Source of the DNA: Dechloromonas hortensis
GTDB lineage: Bacteria; Pseudomonadota; Gammaproteobacteria; Burkholderiales; Rhodocyclaceae
Length of the DNA: 64,000 bases
Direction: 5' to 3'
NCBI RefSeq assembly: GCF_009469765.1
Contig: NZ_SSSQ01000011.1
Span: forward strand, 62,001 to 126,000
In this document: one piece after another, positions 43,343-51,178 of the stretch
Position numbering within the stretch: position 1 is the stretch's first letter
How the letters are laid out: each line of letters starts with the position of its first letter
Notes under the pieces: generated by a model
The model's input: only the letters and a program-made list of their open reading frames with translations
Told to the model about the DNA's origin: nothing
Databases searched by the model: none
Translations under genes and position numbers: made by a program

Positions 43343-43810
43343 TTAGCCGCCGCAGCCGCCGAGCGTGACCTTGATCTCTTTCGTGGCCATGAAGAACTTG
43401 CCGTCCGACTTGACCAGGGCATAGATATTCGAGGTCTGGCCCATCTTGATACGGGTCTGGACATTGGCCTCGGTGCCTTCCGGCAGCACGAAGGTGGCGG
43501 CCAGGGCATTCGGATTTTTTTCGACCAGGATGGCGACCATCGTGATGTTGGGCAGCGTCGAGCTGACGCCGACCGGCACGACGGCGCCGTTTTCGGCGAT
43601 ATCCGGACCGGTGACCTGGACATCCTTGCTGTCGGCCGGGGCACCGGCACCGAGCGCCTTCAGTGTATCGGCCATGCTCTTGGCGTCGAAAGCCGTCTTG
43701 TTCCAGTCGGCCAGGGCCATGCCCGGGGTGATGATCCCGGCAGCAGCGAGAACGCTCATCAGGGCAGCGCCCGAACCGGCCTTCAATACATTGCGACGTT
43801 GATTGTTCAT
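43343..43810 (-). CDS. soxY: SoxY, sulfur carrier subunit
   Basis: About 155 residues from the ATG at 43810. The twin-arginine-type signal reads QRRNVLKAGSGAALMSVLAA. The protein ends in GGCGG, the flexible arm whose Cys carries thiosulfate and sulfane sulfur. A longer frame to 43846 is only upstream readthrough. All Sox enzymes act on this Cys. Confidence 0.95.
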   Translation of the reverse strand: MNNQRRNVLKAGSGAALMSVLAAAGIITPGMALADWNKTAFDAKSMADTLKALGAGAPADSKDVQVTGPDIAENGAVVPVGVSSTLPNITMVAILVEKNPNALAATFVLPEGTEANVQTRIKMGQTSNIYALVKSDGKFFMATKEIKVTLGGCGG

Positions 43811-43835
43811 AACTTCTCCTCTGTAGAAATGGGTG

Positions 43836-44909
43836 TTACTTGGCACCGGACAGAATCCACTGCACCAGCGTCTTGACGTCCTCGTCCTTCAAATGCGCAT
43901 TCGGCGGCATCGGCACCGAGCCCCAGACACCCTGCCCGCCAGCCTTGACCTTGCCGATCAGGCGCGCCTCGGCGTCGGTCTGCCCGGCGTAACGGGCGAC
44001 GACTTCGTTGTAGCCGGGGCCGACGATCTTGCTCTTGATGCCGTGGCAGGCCATGCAGCCGCTCTTCGTCGCCAGTTCCAGCGTGCCGGCATCGGCCGCC
44101 TTTTTGGCGGCCTCGGGGCCGAGCGTGCGGGTACCGCGCACCGGGCCGAAGCTGCGGTTCTGCTCGGCCAGTTCGCCGTGTGCCGTACGCGCGTACTCGG
44201 GCAGGGTCGAGCCGATCTGCACTTCCTGCTTGCAGTTCTTCATACAGGCCTTGTTGGCCGTATCCGGCACACCACCGTTGCCGATACCACCCTTTTTGGC
44301 CGGGGCGCCCGGCCACATGCCGTGCTCGGTCGTCATACCGTTGCGGTTGGGCAGCAGCTTCTGAACCTCGGCAATGTTCTTGTCGGACAGCACGAAGTCG
44401 GCCGGCACCATTTCCGACAGGTTCAGCATGTAGGCCAGGATGGCGTAGACCTCGTCCGGCTTCAGCGACTTCGGCGCCGTCCACGGCATGGCGCGCTGGA
44501 TGTAGTCGAAGACCGTCGAAATCGTCGCCACCTTGGTGAAGGTCGTGCGCTGCGGCAGTTCGCCGGAAGACAGGCCCTTGACCCGGCCGGTCTTCATGTC
44601 GTCCTTGGTCGTGCCACCCACCAGCGGCGTGAACACTTCGTTCGACTCGCCGAAGGTGCCGTGGCAGGAGGCGCACTTGGCCTCGAACAGTTCCTGCCCC
44701 TGCTCGACCGAACCCGAGCCTTTGGGCAGGCCCTTGAAGTCGGGGCGGACATCGATGTCCCAGGCCTTCACTTCGGCCGGGGTCGCCGGGCGGCCGACGC
44801 CCTTGAAGTTGTCGAAGGCGAGTGCTGCGGTCGACGCGGAAAAAAGGGCAAAAACGAGAAGGGTCTTAGTGCCACGAAGGCAAAAGCTGGCACTAGAGAA
44901 CTTGAACAT
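43836..44909 (-). CDS. soxD: SoxD, diheme cytochrome c of sulfane dehydrogenase
   Basis: About 357 residues from the ATG at 44909, 17 bases inside soxC. The signal peptide LVFALFSASTAALA is a dispersed-element copy. Two heme motifs, KCASCHGTFG and GCMACHGIKSK, sit in two cytochrome domains joined by a linker with CMKNCKQE. SoxD accepts electrons from SoxC. The longer frame starting at 45017 overlaps soxC and is rejected. Confidence 0.93.
   Translation of the reverse strand: MFKFSSASFCLRGTKTLLVFALFSASTAALAFDNFKGVGRPATPAEVKAWDIDVRPDFKGLPKGSGSVEQGQELFEAKCASCHGTFGESNEVFTPLVGGTTKDDMKTGRVKGLSSGELPQRTTFTKVATISTVFDYIQRAMPWTAPKSLKPDEVYAILAYMLNLSEMVPADFVLSDKNIAEVQKLLPNRNGMTTEHGMWPGAPAKKGGIGNGGVPDTANKACMKNCKQEVQIGSTLPEYARTAHGELAEQNRSFGPVRGTRTLGPEAAKKAADAGTLELATKSGCMACHGIKSKIVGPGYNEVVARYAGQTDAEARLIGKVKAGGQGVWGSVPMPPNAHLKDEDVKTLVQWILSGAK
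44824..44855 (+). repeat. Dispersed GTCGAC/GGCAAAAA element, copy 11 (signal peptide of SoxD)
   Basis: GCTGCGGTCGACGCGG then AAAAAAGGGCAAAAAC. In the gene direction it encodes VFALFSASTAA. Confidence 0.9.
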
Positions 44910-46239
44910 TGCTGACCTCCCCGCTTTCGATGATCTTCCAGGACTGGATGGCGTTGTTGTGATAGATCGATTTGGTGCCGCGCACCTTGCGCAGTTGTCC
45001 GTAGGTCGGCTGCACATAGCCGGTTTCGTCCATCGCCCGCGACTGCAGGATGGCCGGTTTGCCGTCCCACACCCAGTTGATGTTGAAGCGGGTCAGCGCC
45101 TTGTTCTGGATCGGCCCTTCGAGGCGTGCCGTCTGCCAGTTGATGCCACCGTCGAAGGAGACATCGACCTGCTTGATCTTGCCGCGCCCCGACCAGGCGA
45201 GGCCGGAAACGTTGTAGAACCCGTGGTCGAGCAAGGTCTGACCGCCGGACGGCGTGGTGATCACCGACTTGGCTTCCTGGATCGAGCTGTACTGGCGATG
45301 CAGGCCGTTCGGCAGCAGGTCGATGTAATGCACCGCTTCGTCCTTGGTCGCATACGGCTGATCGCCGACTTCGATGCGGCGCAGCCACTTGACCCAGGAG
45401 ACGCCCTGCACGCCGGGCACCACCAGGCGCAGCGGGTAGCCGTTTTCCGGCCGCAGCATTTCGCCGTTCTGACCGTAGGCGACCATCACTTCGCCGCTTT
45501 CCACCATTTCCATCGGGATGGTCCGCGTCATCGACGAACCGTCGGCGCCTTCGGCCAGCACGTAGCGGGCCTTCTTGTAATCGACGCCACAGTCGTCGAG
45601 CAGGTATTTCAGCGGCACGCCGGTGAATTCGGAACAGGACAGCATGCCGTGCGTGTATTGCACGGTGGGCACTGCGACATTGCCCCACTCGAGGCCGGTA
45701 TTGGCGCCGCATTCGATGAAGTGGATGCGCGAGGCCGAGGGCAGGCGCATCAGTTCGTCGAGCGTGTAAACCTTGGCCTTCTTGAGCAGGGAATCGTCCG
45801 AGCCATTGACCATCAGCCGGTGCTTGGACGGATCGATGTCATGCCAGCCCTGGTGGTGGCGCTCGAAGTGCAGGCCGGACGGCGTGATGATGCCGAACAG
45901 GCCCTGCAGCGGCGCAAACGACACCGAAGCACCGCCGACCCGGGCCAGACCGGGCGATTCGCGGCGCAGCAACTGGCTTTCGTATTGCGACGGCAGGCCA
46001 TAGGGGCGGGTTGCCACCGGCTGACCGAGCGAGGTCGTCCACGCCGGATTTTGCAGGATATTCGGGTCGCCTTCGCTGGCCCGCGCCGCCAGCGGCGCTG
46101 CCAGTGCGGCACCGGCAGCGATAAAGCTCCGGCGCAGGAAATCGCGCCGGCCGCTGCCGACTGCCTTGACCTGTTCGTCCGACAGGAAATTTTCCGGTGC
46201 AGGCCGCAAACGTCCCGGCTGCTTGACAATATCCACCAT
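44893..46239 (-). CDS. soxC: SoxC, molybdopterin sulfane dehydrogenase
   Basis: About 448 residues from the ATG at 46239, with GGAGGGGAG upstream. The twin-arginine signal is GRRDFLRRSFIAAGAALAAP. The sulfite-oxidase-like molybdopterin domain has HFIECGANTG with the Cys expected to bind molybdenum. Next come GMLSCSEFTGVPLKYLLDDC and, in the C-terminal dimerisation domain, KIKQVDVSFDGGINW. SoxCD oxidises the sulfane sulfur on SoxY. Its presence means thiosulfate can be oxidised fully to sulfate without forming sulfur globules. Confidence 0.94.
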   Translation of the reverse strand: MVDIVKQPGRLRPAPENFLSDEQVKAVGSGRRDFLRRSFIAAGAALAAPLAARASEGDPNILQNPAWTTSLGQPVATRPYGLPSQYESQLLRRESPGLARVGGASVSFAPLQGLFGIITPSGLHFERHHQGWHDIDPSKHRLMVNGSDDSLLKKAKVYTLDELMRLPSASRIHFIECGANTGLEWGNVAVPTVQYTHGMLSCSEFTGVPLKYLLDDCGVDYKKARYVLAEGADGSSMTRTIPMEMVESGEVMVAYGQNGEMLRPENGYPLRLVVPGVQGVSWVKWLRRIEVGDQPYATKDEAVHYIDLLPNGLHRQYSSIQEAKSVITTPSGGQTLLDHGFYNVSGLAWSGRGKIKQVDVSFDGGINWQTARLEGPIQNKALTRFNINWVWDGKPAILQSRAMDETGYVQPTYGQLRKVRGTKSIYHNNAIQSWKIIESGEVSNVQVL

Positions 46240-46272
46240 AGAGATGACTCCCCTCCGTTGTTTGAATTCCAA

Positions 46273-46605
46273 CTACCGCTTCGCCTGGCCGGCAACGCCC
46301 ATCTGCTCGCCGAGATCGCGGCTGGCCACCGTGATGCTGACCGTCCGGCAGATGTCGACGAAATTGGGATCGACCACGCGATACAGAACCGAGCTGCCCT
46401 CCCGCCGCCGGTCAACGACGCCCGCCCGATACAGAATGTTCAGGTGGCGCGAAATGTTGGCTTGCGTCAGGCCGATTTTTTCAACGACTTCATGGACCGG
46501 GCGCTCATCGGCGCACAAACAAGAGAGAATGCGCAACCGCGTTGGATCAGCCAGTAATCCGAAGTAATGAGCGACCTGCTCGTAGACCTGCTGTGCCTCG
46601 TCCAT
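46273..46605 (-). CDS. ArsR-family regulator of the sox cluster (SoxR/SqrR-like)
   Basis: About 110 residues from the ATG at 46605; a TTG at 46635 is an alternative. It is a winged helix ArsR protein (FGLLADPTRLRILSCLCADE; IGLTQANISRHLNILYRAGV). Cysteines occur in ILSCLCAD and near the C-terminus in VDICRTVS, spaced like the sulfide/persulfide-sensing pair of SqrR and BigR. A SoxR-type repressor of sox genes is therefore likely. It is upstream of soxC and divergent from the cytochrome/flavocytochrome pair. The cysteine role is inferred. Confidence 0.85.
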   Translation of the reverse strand: MDEAQQVYEQVAHYFGLLADPTRLRILSCLCADERPVHEVVEKIGLTQANISRHLNILYRAGVVDRRREGSSVLYRVVDPNFVDICRTVSITVASRDLGEQMGVAGQAKR

Positions 46606-46797
46606 GTCGTTTTTTTGATTTGAATTAAGAATCAATGTATAACTACGTACTTATATAGTCAACTACTAATATTGTTGCGATGCAGCATGCATTTTGTGAC
46701 AAAGGCCTATACCCTTCGTCTTGCGCTGATACGCACAAATCACTAAGAATTTCTGGCTATATAGTCCGTATCTACATCATTCAGAGGAGATGTCTTG
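46606..46797. promoter_or_regulatory. Divergent promoter region of the sox genes
   Basis: This A/T-rich gap separates the ArsR-soxCDYZAXB genes from the cytochrome and flavocytochrome genes. Short dyads such as TATATAGTCAACTACTAATAT near 46650-46672 and ATATAGTCCGTAT near 46758-46770 could be operators for the ArsR regulator. No box was proven. Confidence 0.5.
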
Positions 46798-47103
46798 ATG
46801 AAAATGCTCACCACCGTCGCCACGGTGTGCCTGCTCGCTGTCGCCAGCGCCGCACATGCCGCCGACCCCAACCTCGCGCGCAACCTGGCCGCCACCTGCG
46901 CCAATTGCCACGGCACCAACGGCAATGCCGTCAAGGGTTCCGGCATGGATTCCCTGGCCGGCATGGAAAAGGCCAAGACGCTGCAAAAACTGGCTGATTT
47001 CAAGAGCGGCGACAAACCCGCCTCGATCATGCACCAGATCTCCAAGGGCTATACCGACGAGCAACTGGACCTGATCGCCACCTATTTCGCTGCGCAAAAG
47101 TAA
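46798..47103 (+). CDS. Class I cytochrome c, probable SoxE/FccA subunit
   Basis: 101 residues. The signal peptide is LTTVATVCLLAVASAAHA. One heme motif (CANCHGTNG) and a likely Met ligand in AVKGSGMDSLAGM fit a small class I cytochrome. It is 12 bases before the FccB-like flavoprotein gene and would take its electrons. Because it has one heme, it is the SoxE/FccA type rather than a diheme subunit. Confidence 0.88.
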   Translation: MKMLTTVATVCLLAVASAAHAADPNLARNLAATCANCHGTNGNAVKGSGMDSLAGMEKAKTLQKLADFKSGDKPASIMHQISKGYTDEQLDLIATYFAAQK

Positions 47104-47115
47104 GGGGAAAACACC

Positions 47116-48393
47116 ATGATGCTGATGAAAAGACGTGATTTCCTCAAAGTCGGTGCGGCAAGCGGTGCCATGGCTGCGCTGTACGGCTGCGCCGGTGGCG
47201 GCAAGGCGAGCGGCCACGTGGTCGTTGTCGGCGGTGGCTACGGCGGGGCGACCATCGCCAAATACCTGCGCATGTGGAGCGAAGGCGGTGTCCAGGTAAC
47301 GCTGATCGAGCGCAACCCGACCTTCATCTCCTGCCCGATTTCCAACCTGGTCATCGGCGGCAGCAAGACCATGGAAGACATCACCGTCAGCTACGACGGC
47401 CTGAAGAACAAATGGGGCGTTCGCGTCATCCAGGACGACGTTGCTGCGGTCGACGCTGCAAAAAAGACGATTTCCCTGAAAGCCGGCGGTGCCATGAGCT
47501 ACGACCGTCTGGTGCTGTCACCGGGCGTCGATTTCATGTGGGACGAAATCCCCGGCCTGAAGAGCGCCGACGCCCAGAGCAAGATCCTGCACGCCTGGAA
47601 AGCCGGCCCGCAGACCGTTGCCCTGCGCAAACAGCTGGAGGCGATGAAGGACGGCGGCACCTACGCCATTTCCATCCCGAAAGCCCCCTACCGCTGCCCG
47701 CCCGGACCCTACGAGCGCGCCTGCCTGGTTGCCGACTATTTCAAGAAGAACAAGCCGAAATCGAAGGTCGTCATCCTCGACGCCAACGAAGACGTGGTCT
47801 CGAAGAAAGGCCTGTTCATGAAGGCCTGGGGCGATCTCTACAAGGGCACGCTGGAATATCGCAACAACGCCGAAGTGAAGGATGTGGACGTCGCCAGCAA
47901 CACCGCCATCCTCGAATTCGACAAGTTCAAGGCCGACGTGCTGAACGTCATCCCGCCGCACCGCGCCGGTGATATCGCCCACAAGTCGGGCCTCAAGCTG
48001 ATCAACAACCGCTGGGTGGACATCAACTGGCTGAGCATGGAATCGACCAGCATGCCGGGCATCCACGTCCTCGGCGACGCCATCTTCCCGGCCCCGACCA
48101 TGCCGAAGTCCGGCCACATGGCCAACCAGCACGGCAAGCTGGCCGCCGCCGCCATTCTCAACCAGCTGGCCGGTCTCGAACCGAGCCCGACCCCGGTGGT
48201 GATGAACACTTGCTACAGCTTCGTCGATGCCAAGAACGTCATCCACGTTTCCTCGGTCCACCAGTACGATGCCGCGACCAAGACCGTGCAACCGGTCAAG
48301 GGCGCCGGCGGTGTTTCCGCCGCCCGCAACGAACTGGAAGGCAAGGTCGCCATCGGCTGGGCGAAGAACATCTGGGCCGACATGCTGACCTGA
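47116..48393 (+). CDS. Flavocytochrome c sulfide dehydrogenase flavoprotein (FccB/SoxF)
   Basis: 425 residues with a twin-arginine-like signal (KRRDFLKVGAASGAMAALYG). The FAD fold has HVVVVGGGYGGATIAKYLR. FISCPISNLVIGG has the Cys expected to link FAD covalently, and RCPPGPYERAC and VMNTCYSFVDA contain the cysteines of the sulfide-oxidising centre. It oxidises sulfide and hands electrons to the small cytochrome upstream. A dispersed-element copy lies in AAVDAAKKTISL. A terminator follows. Confidence 0.92.
   Translation: MMLMKRRDFLKVGAASGAMAALYGCAGGGKASGHVVVVGGGYGGATIAKYLRMWSEGGVQVTLIERNPTFISCPISNLVIGGSKTMEDITVSYDGLKNKWGVRVIQDDVAAVDAAKKTISLKAGGAMSYDRLVLSPGVDFMWDEIPGLKSADAQSKILHAWKAGPQTVALRKQLEAMKDGGTYAISIPKAPYRCPPGPYERACLVADYFKKNKPKSKVVILDANEDVVSKKGLFMKAWGDLYKGTLEYRNNAEVKDVDVASNTAILEFDKFKADVLNVIPPHRAGDIAHKSGLKLINNRWVDINWLSMESTSMPGIHVLGDAIFPAPTMPKSGHMANQHGKLAAAAILNQLAGLEPSPTPVVMNTCYSFVDAKNVIHVSSVHQYDAATKTVQPVKGAGGVSAARNELEGKVAIGWAKNIWADMLT
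47443..47475 (+). repeat. Dispersed GTCGAC/GGCAAAAA element, copy 12 (in FccB/SoxF gene)
   Basis: GCTGCGGTCGACGCTGC then AAAAAAGACGATTTCC. The left half is perfect and the tail is diverged. It encodes AAVDAAKKTIS in a surface segment. Confidence 0.7.
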
Positions 48394-48407
48394 GATTCAT
48401 CGCTCCA

Positions 48408-48443
48408 AATGAACAAAGGCCGCGCTTGCGGCCTTTGTTCATT
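48408..48443. terminator. Strong bidirectional terminator
   Basis: A perfect 16-bp inverted repeat, AATGAACAAAGGCCGC and its complement around a GCTT loop, lies 15 bases after the FccB/SoxF stop. The T-rich ends would work in both directions. Confidence 0.88.
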
Positions 48444-48491
48444 CTGCGGCACCAGCCGCCTGCGGCAAGGCGCCCTGAGCGGGCGCACTGC

Positions 48492-48584
48492 TTATTTCCG
48501 CGGGGGGCCAATGCCGCGCGCCGCGAGCCAGAGAATGGCAATCACGACAAGGGCGCCAAGGATGCTGATCAAGCCAATGCTCAT
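48492..48584 (-). CDS. Possible 30-residue single-helix membrane protein
   Basis: In the nearly 400-base gap between the flavocytochrome and the gene at 48792, an ATG at 48584 on the minus strand opens a 30-codon frame. The product is one membrane helix with a polar tail (LISILGALVVIAILWLAARG then IGPPRK), a plausible small membrane protein. A weak AGGA lies 11 bases upstream. It ends near the bidirectional terminator. Chance cannot be excluded. Confidence 0.4.
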   Translation of the reverse strand: MSIGLISILGALVVIAILWLAARGIGPPRK

Positions 48585-48791
48585 GGGGCGATGAATCCTG
48601 AAACGGGTAGCGCACCGATTGGCTACCGTATGAACAGCTTAGTGGATACGAAGCCACGCCGCCTTTAGGGTTATCCCGCTTCTCCGGCGCGCGAACCGAC
48701 CTTAAGCCCCCCTTAAGATTAGCCAACTAAATTACTCAGGTATCGCGAATCTCGCGACAGATTCCGCCTTTCACTCCCGTTCAAGGAACTC
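48585..48791. other. Intergenic region before the His-rich protein
   Basis: It holds a GGTAGC...GCTACC hairpin at 48606-48627 and an A/T-rich segment at about 48710-48745 that likely contains the promoter of the gene at 48792. No further gene is seen. Confidence 0.35.
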
Positions 48792-49274
48792 ATGATGAAA
48801 ACGAAACTCGCCGTCCTGCTTGCCTCCCTCCTCCTCGGCATCTCTGTTGCCGCCCAGGCCGCCGCCCCTCATGAACATCACGCCCATGGCAGTCCGGAAC
48901 CACAAAAGCTGCAACTGAACGCTGGCCAGAAATGGGCGACCGACGCCCCACTGCGCCAGGCGATGAGCGAGATCAATCAGGCCATGGCAACAGCCCTGCC
49001 CCGCATCCACAAGAATCAGTTTAGCGAGGCCGACTACCAGGCGCTGGCCGGGACGGTCAGCCAGAAAGTGGCCTACGCAGTGGCGAACTGCAAGCTGGAG
49101 GCCAAAGCCGACGCCATGCTGCATCTGGTGATTGCCGACCTGCTGGCCGGCGCTGAAGCCATGGAAAGCAAGCAGCCGGAAACCCGTCACGACGGCGCCG
49201 TCAGCGTGCTGCACGCGCTGCAGGCCTACGGCAAATATTTCCAGCACCCGGGCTGGAAGACGGCCAGAGGCTGA
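48792..49274 (+). CDS. Exported His-rich helical protein of unknown function (DnrO-like)
   Basis: 160 residues. A signal peptide (LAVLLASLLLGISVAAQA) is followed by a His cluster (PHEHHAHGS) that could bind copper, zinc or iron. The rest forms helices (LRQAMSEINQAMATALPRIH; SQKVAYAVANCKLEAKADAM) with HAL and FQHPGW motifs near the end. Similar proteins in the Rhodocyclaceae are sometimes named DnrO, without a clear function. It is transcribed alone. Confidence 0.68.
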   Translation: MMKTKLAVLLASLLLGISVAAQAAAPHEHHAHGSPEPQKLQLNAGQKWATDAPLRQAMSEINQAMATALPRIHKNQFSEADYQALAGTVSQKVAYAVANCKLEAKADAMLHLVIADLLAGAEAMESKQPETRHDGAVSVLHALQAYGKYFQHPGWKTARG

Positions 49275-49564
49275 GTCGGTTCGCAAAAGGAGCCGTCCCT
49301 GCAACAAGCTGATTGCATGAAGTTTTTTTTCCTGGCTACCTGGGTGGTTTAACCCAGGCAGCAGGTCAGCTCCACAATATTCGATCGAGTCCTTCCACTT
49401 TGCCGATCACATTCGCATAGTCTGAACTACACTGATCAATGGAAGACAATGGCGAGCCACCACCTTTTCAGGCGTAATCCAAAGGGCACAACAAATGGAT
49501 TTAAAGGGCTCGCCAACAATCAGAGTGAATCAACGCGAACTGCTTATTCTGTGGAGGAGTTTCA
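49275..49564. other. Intergenic region before the FkbM gene
   Basis: About 290 bases with lower GC than average and no supported gene. It contains the promoter and a GGAGGAG ribosome-binding site just before the next start. Confidence 0.4.
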
Positions 49565-50314
49565 ATGAACAAGCTACTCAGGAATTCTGCAACAAAGCTC
49601 TTTGATCATCTCGGCTATACGGTAATCCCCAACTGGCGCATGGATCATCATTCGCAAGCCGAGTTTCTCAAGACACTTTTCGAGTACTGCGGGATCGATT
49701 GCGTCTTCGACGTCGGTGCCAACGAGGGTCAATATGGAAGATTCTTGCGCGAGCAGGTTGGTTACAAGGGGCTGATTGTCTCTTTCGAACCGATTCCCGC
49801 CTGCGTGAGCAGCCTGAAGCAGTGCGCCGCCGACGATGAGCGTTGGCTGGTTGAAGAAGTGGCCTTGGGATTGGAGCCGGGGCTGGCCCGCTTCAACGTC
49901 ATGGCCGGGACACAATTCAGTTCTTTCCTGAAACCAGACAATTCGCATATCCAGATGTTTACCCGGCAGAATCGGCTCGCTCAGGAAATTGAAGTAAAGG
50001 TTGGGACACTTGAGGATTACATACCGCGCCTCCTCGAAACCCATAGCTGCTCCTCCCCTTATTTGAAACTGGATACTCAGGGCTACGATTTGAACGTTGC
50101 GCGCGGAGCCGGTAATGCGATCACGCGCTTTCGGGCACTGCAGACCGAAGCCTCGGTTACTCCAATTTATGAGGGCATGCCTGGCTTTTCCGATTCATTC
50201 CGCGAGTTTCAGAAGATGGGTTTCGAACTGAGCGGTATTTTTCCAAACAACCCGGATCACTTTCCCCGGATGATCGAGTTCGATTGCCACATGATCAACC
50301 GTGCCTGCCTGTAG
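49565..50314 (+). CDS. FkbM-family methyltransferase
   Basis: 249 residues. A SAM-binding motif (IDCVFDVGANEGQYGRFLRE) begins an FkbM-type Rossmann fold, followed by LIVSFEPIPACVSSLKQC and LKLDTQGYDLNVARGAG. FkbM enzymes methylate sugars or other oxygen atoms, often in glycan or natural-product clusters. No such cluster is here. GC and codon use look lower than in neighbours, and it stands alone between terminators, which suggests acquisition by transfer. Substrate unknown. Confidence 0.87.
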   Translation: MNKLLRNSATKLFDHLGYTVIPNWRMDHHSQAEFLKTLFEYCGIDCVFDVGANEGQYGRFLREQVGYKGLIVSFEPIPACVSSLKQCAADDERWLVEEVALGLEPGLARFNVMAGTQFSSFLKPDNSHIQMFTRQNRLAQEIEVKVGTLEDYIPRLLETHSCSSPYLKLDTQGYDLNVARGAGNAITRFRALQTEASVTPIYEGMPGFSDSFREFQKMGFELSGIFPNNPDHFPRMIEFDCHMINRACL

Positions 50315-50355
50315 TCGCCCGCGAACTTGATTTGGAGGCGATGCCCGAGATCGCA

Positions 50356-50383
50356 AAAATGGCCGCAAAATTGCGGCCATTTT
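50356..50383. terminator. Bidirectional terminator between FkbM and cytochrome genes
   Basis: AAAATGGCCGCA and TGCGGCCATTTT pair over 12 bases with an AAAT loop, between convergent genes. Confidence 0.85.
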
Positions 50384-50404
50384 CAATAACAGGATCGACC
50401 CGCC

Positions 50405-51022
50405 TCAATCAAGCGTCGCGATGTACTCGGCGACGGCGTGAGTTTCCAGTTCGGACAGTTTGGAAGCGATGGTATGCATCACCGCATTGTCGTTGGTCCG
50501 CTCACGCTTGTTGAACTGCTTCAACTGGTCTTCGATGTAACGCGGGTGCTGGCCGGCCAGGCGCGGCAACATCGGTGTGCCGTAGCCCTTGGCGCCGTGG
50601 CAGCTGGAACAGGCCGGCAGGCCGGAGAACTGGTTGCCGCGATTGAATACGAACTTGCCGACGGCCAGCAGTTCGGCATCCTTGGCGACACGCGGTTTGG
50701 CTGTCTTTTTCTCGAAGAAGCTGCCGAGTGCCTGCATTTCCGGCGGCGTCAACTCTTCGGCCTGCGGCTTCATGGTGTCGCTCTTGCGCTTGCCGGATTT
50801 GAAATCGCTCAACTGCTTGGCGATATATTCGGAATGCTGGCCGGCCAGGCGCGGGAAGACGGCACTGGCCGACTCGCCTTCGAGGCCGTGACAGAGAAAG
50901 CAGCGACCGGCGACGATTTCTTCGGCCCGAGCCAGATCGGCCTTGGCGTCGGCCAGCAACGGTGCGCTGAAGAGCGCGAACAGTGCGCCGGCACCGAGCA
51001 GAACGGTTTTCTTGTACCCCAC
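50405..51022 (-). CDS. Diheme cytochrome c4-like protein
   Basis: About 205 residues from a GTG at 51022, preceded by GGGGTGG; the longer frame to 51052 has no better site. The signal peptide is TVLLGAGALFALFSAPLLA. Two cytochrome domains hold CFLCHGLEGE and CSSCHGAKGY, and both have FPRLAGQHSEY/LPRLAGQHPRY repeats. This is the c4 pattern. It would shuttle electrons to a terminal oxidase. Confidence 0.9.
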   Translation of the reverse strand: MGYKKTVLLGAGALFALFSAPLLADAKADLARAEEIVAGRCFLCHGLEGESASAVFPRLAGQHSEYIAKQLSDFKSGKRKSDTMKPQAEELTPPEMQALGSFFEKKTAKPRVAKDAELLAVGKFVFNRGNQFSGLPACSSCHGAKGYGTPMLPRLAGQHPRYIEDQLKQFNKRERTNDNAVMHTIASKLSELETHAVAEYIATLD

Positions 51023-51178
51023 TTGACCACCCCTTTTTTCAAAAAATATCAATATATTATTAAACAGTAATTCGCTTACACTTGGCTTTCAATTGAACAG
51101 GACGAGCGACGCGCCGCAGCAGCGCTTGCTTCGGCGTAGAGCTTGAAGATTACCCCTAAACCGCGCCAGGAGACACCG

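Noticed and set aside
40496..43876. A 1126-codon open frame across soxB, soxX, soxA, soxZ and soxY
   Set aside because: It is antisense to five well-defined sox genes, and its composition is typical of shadow frames.
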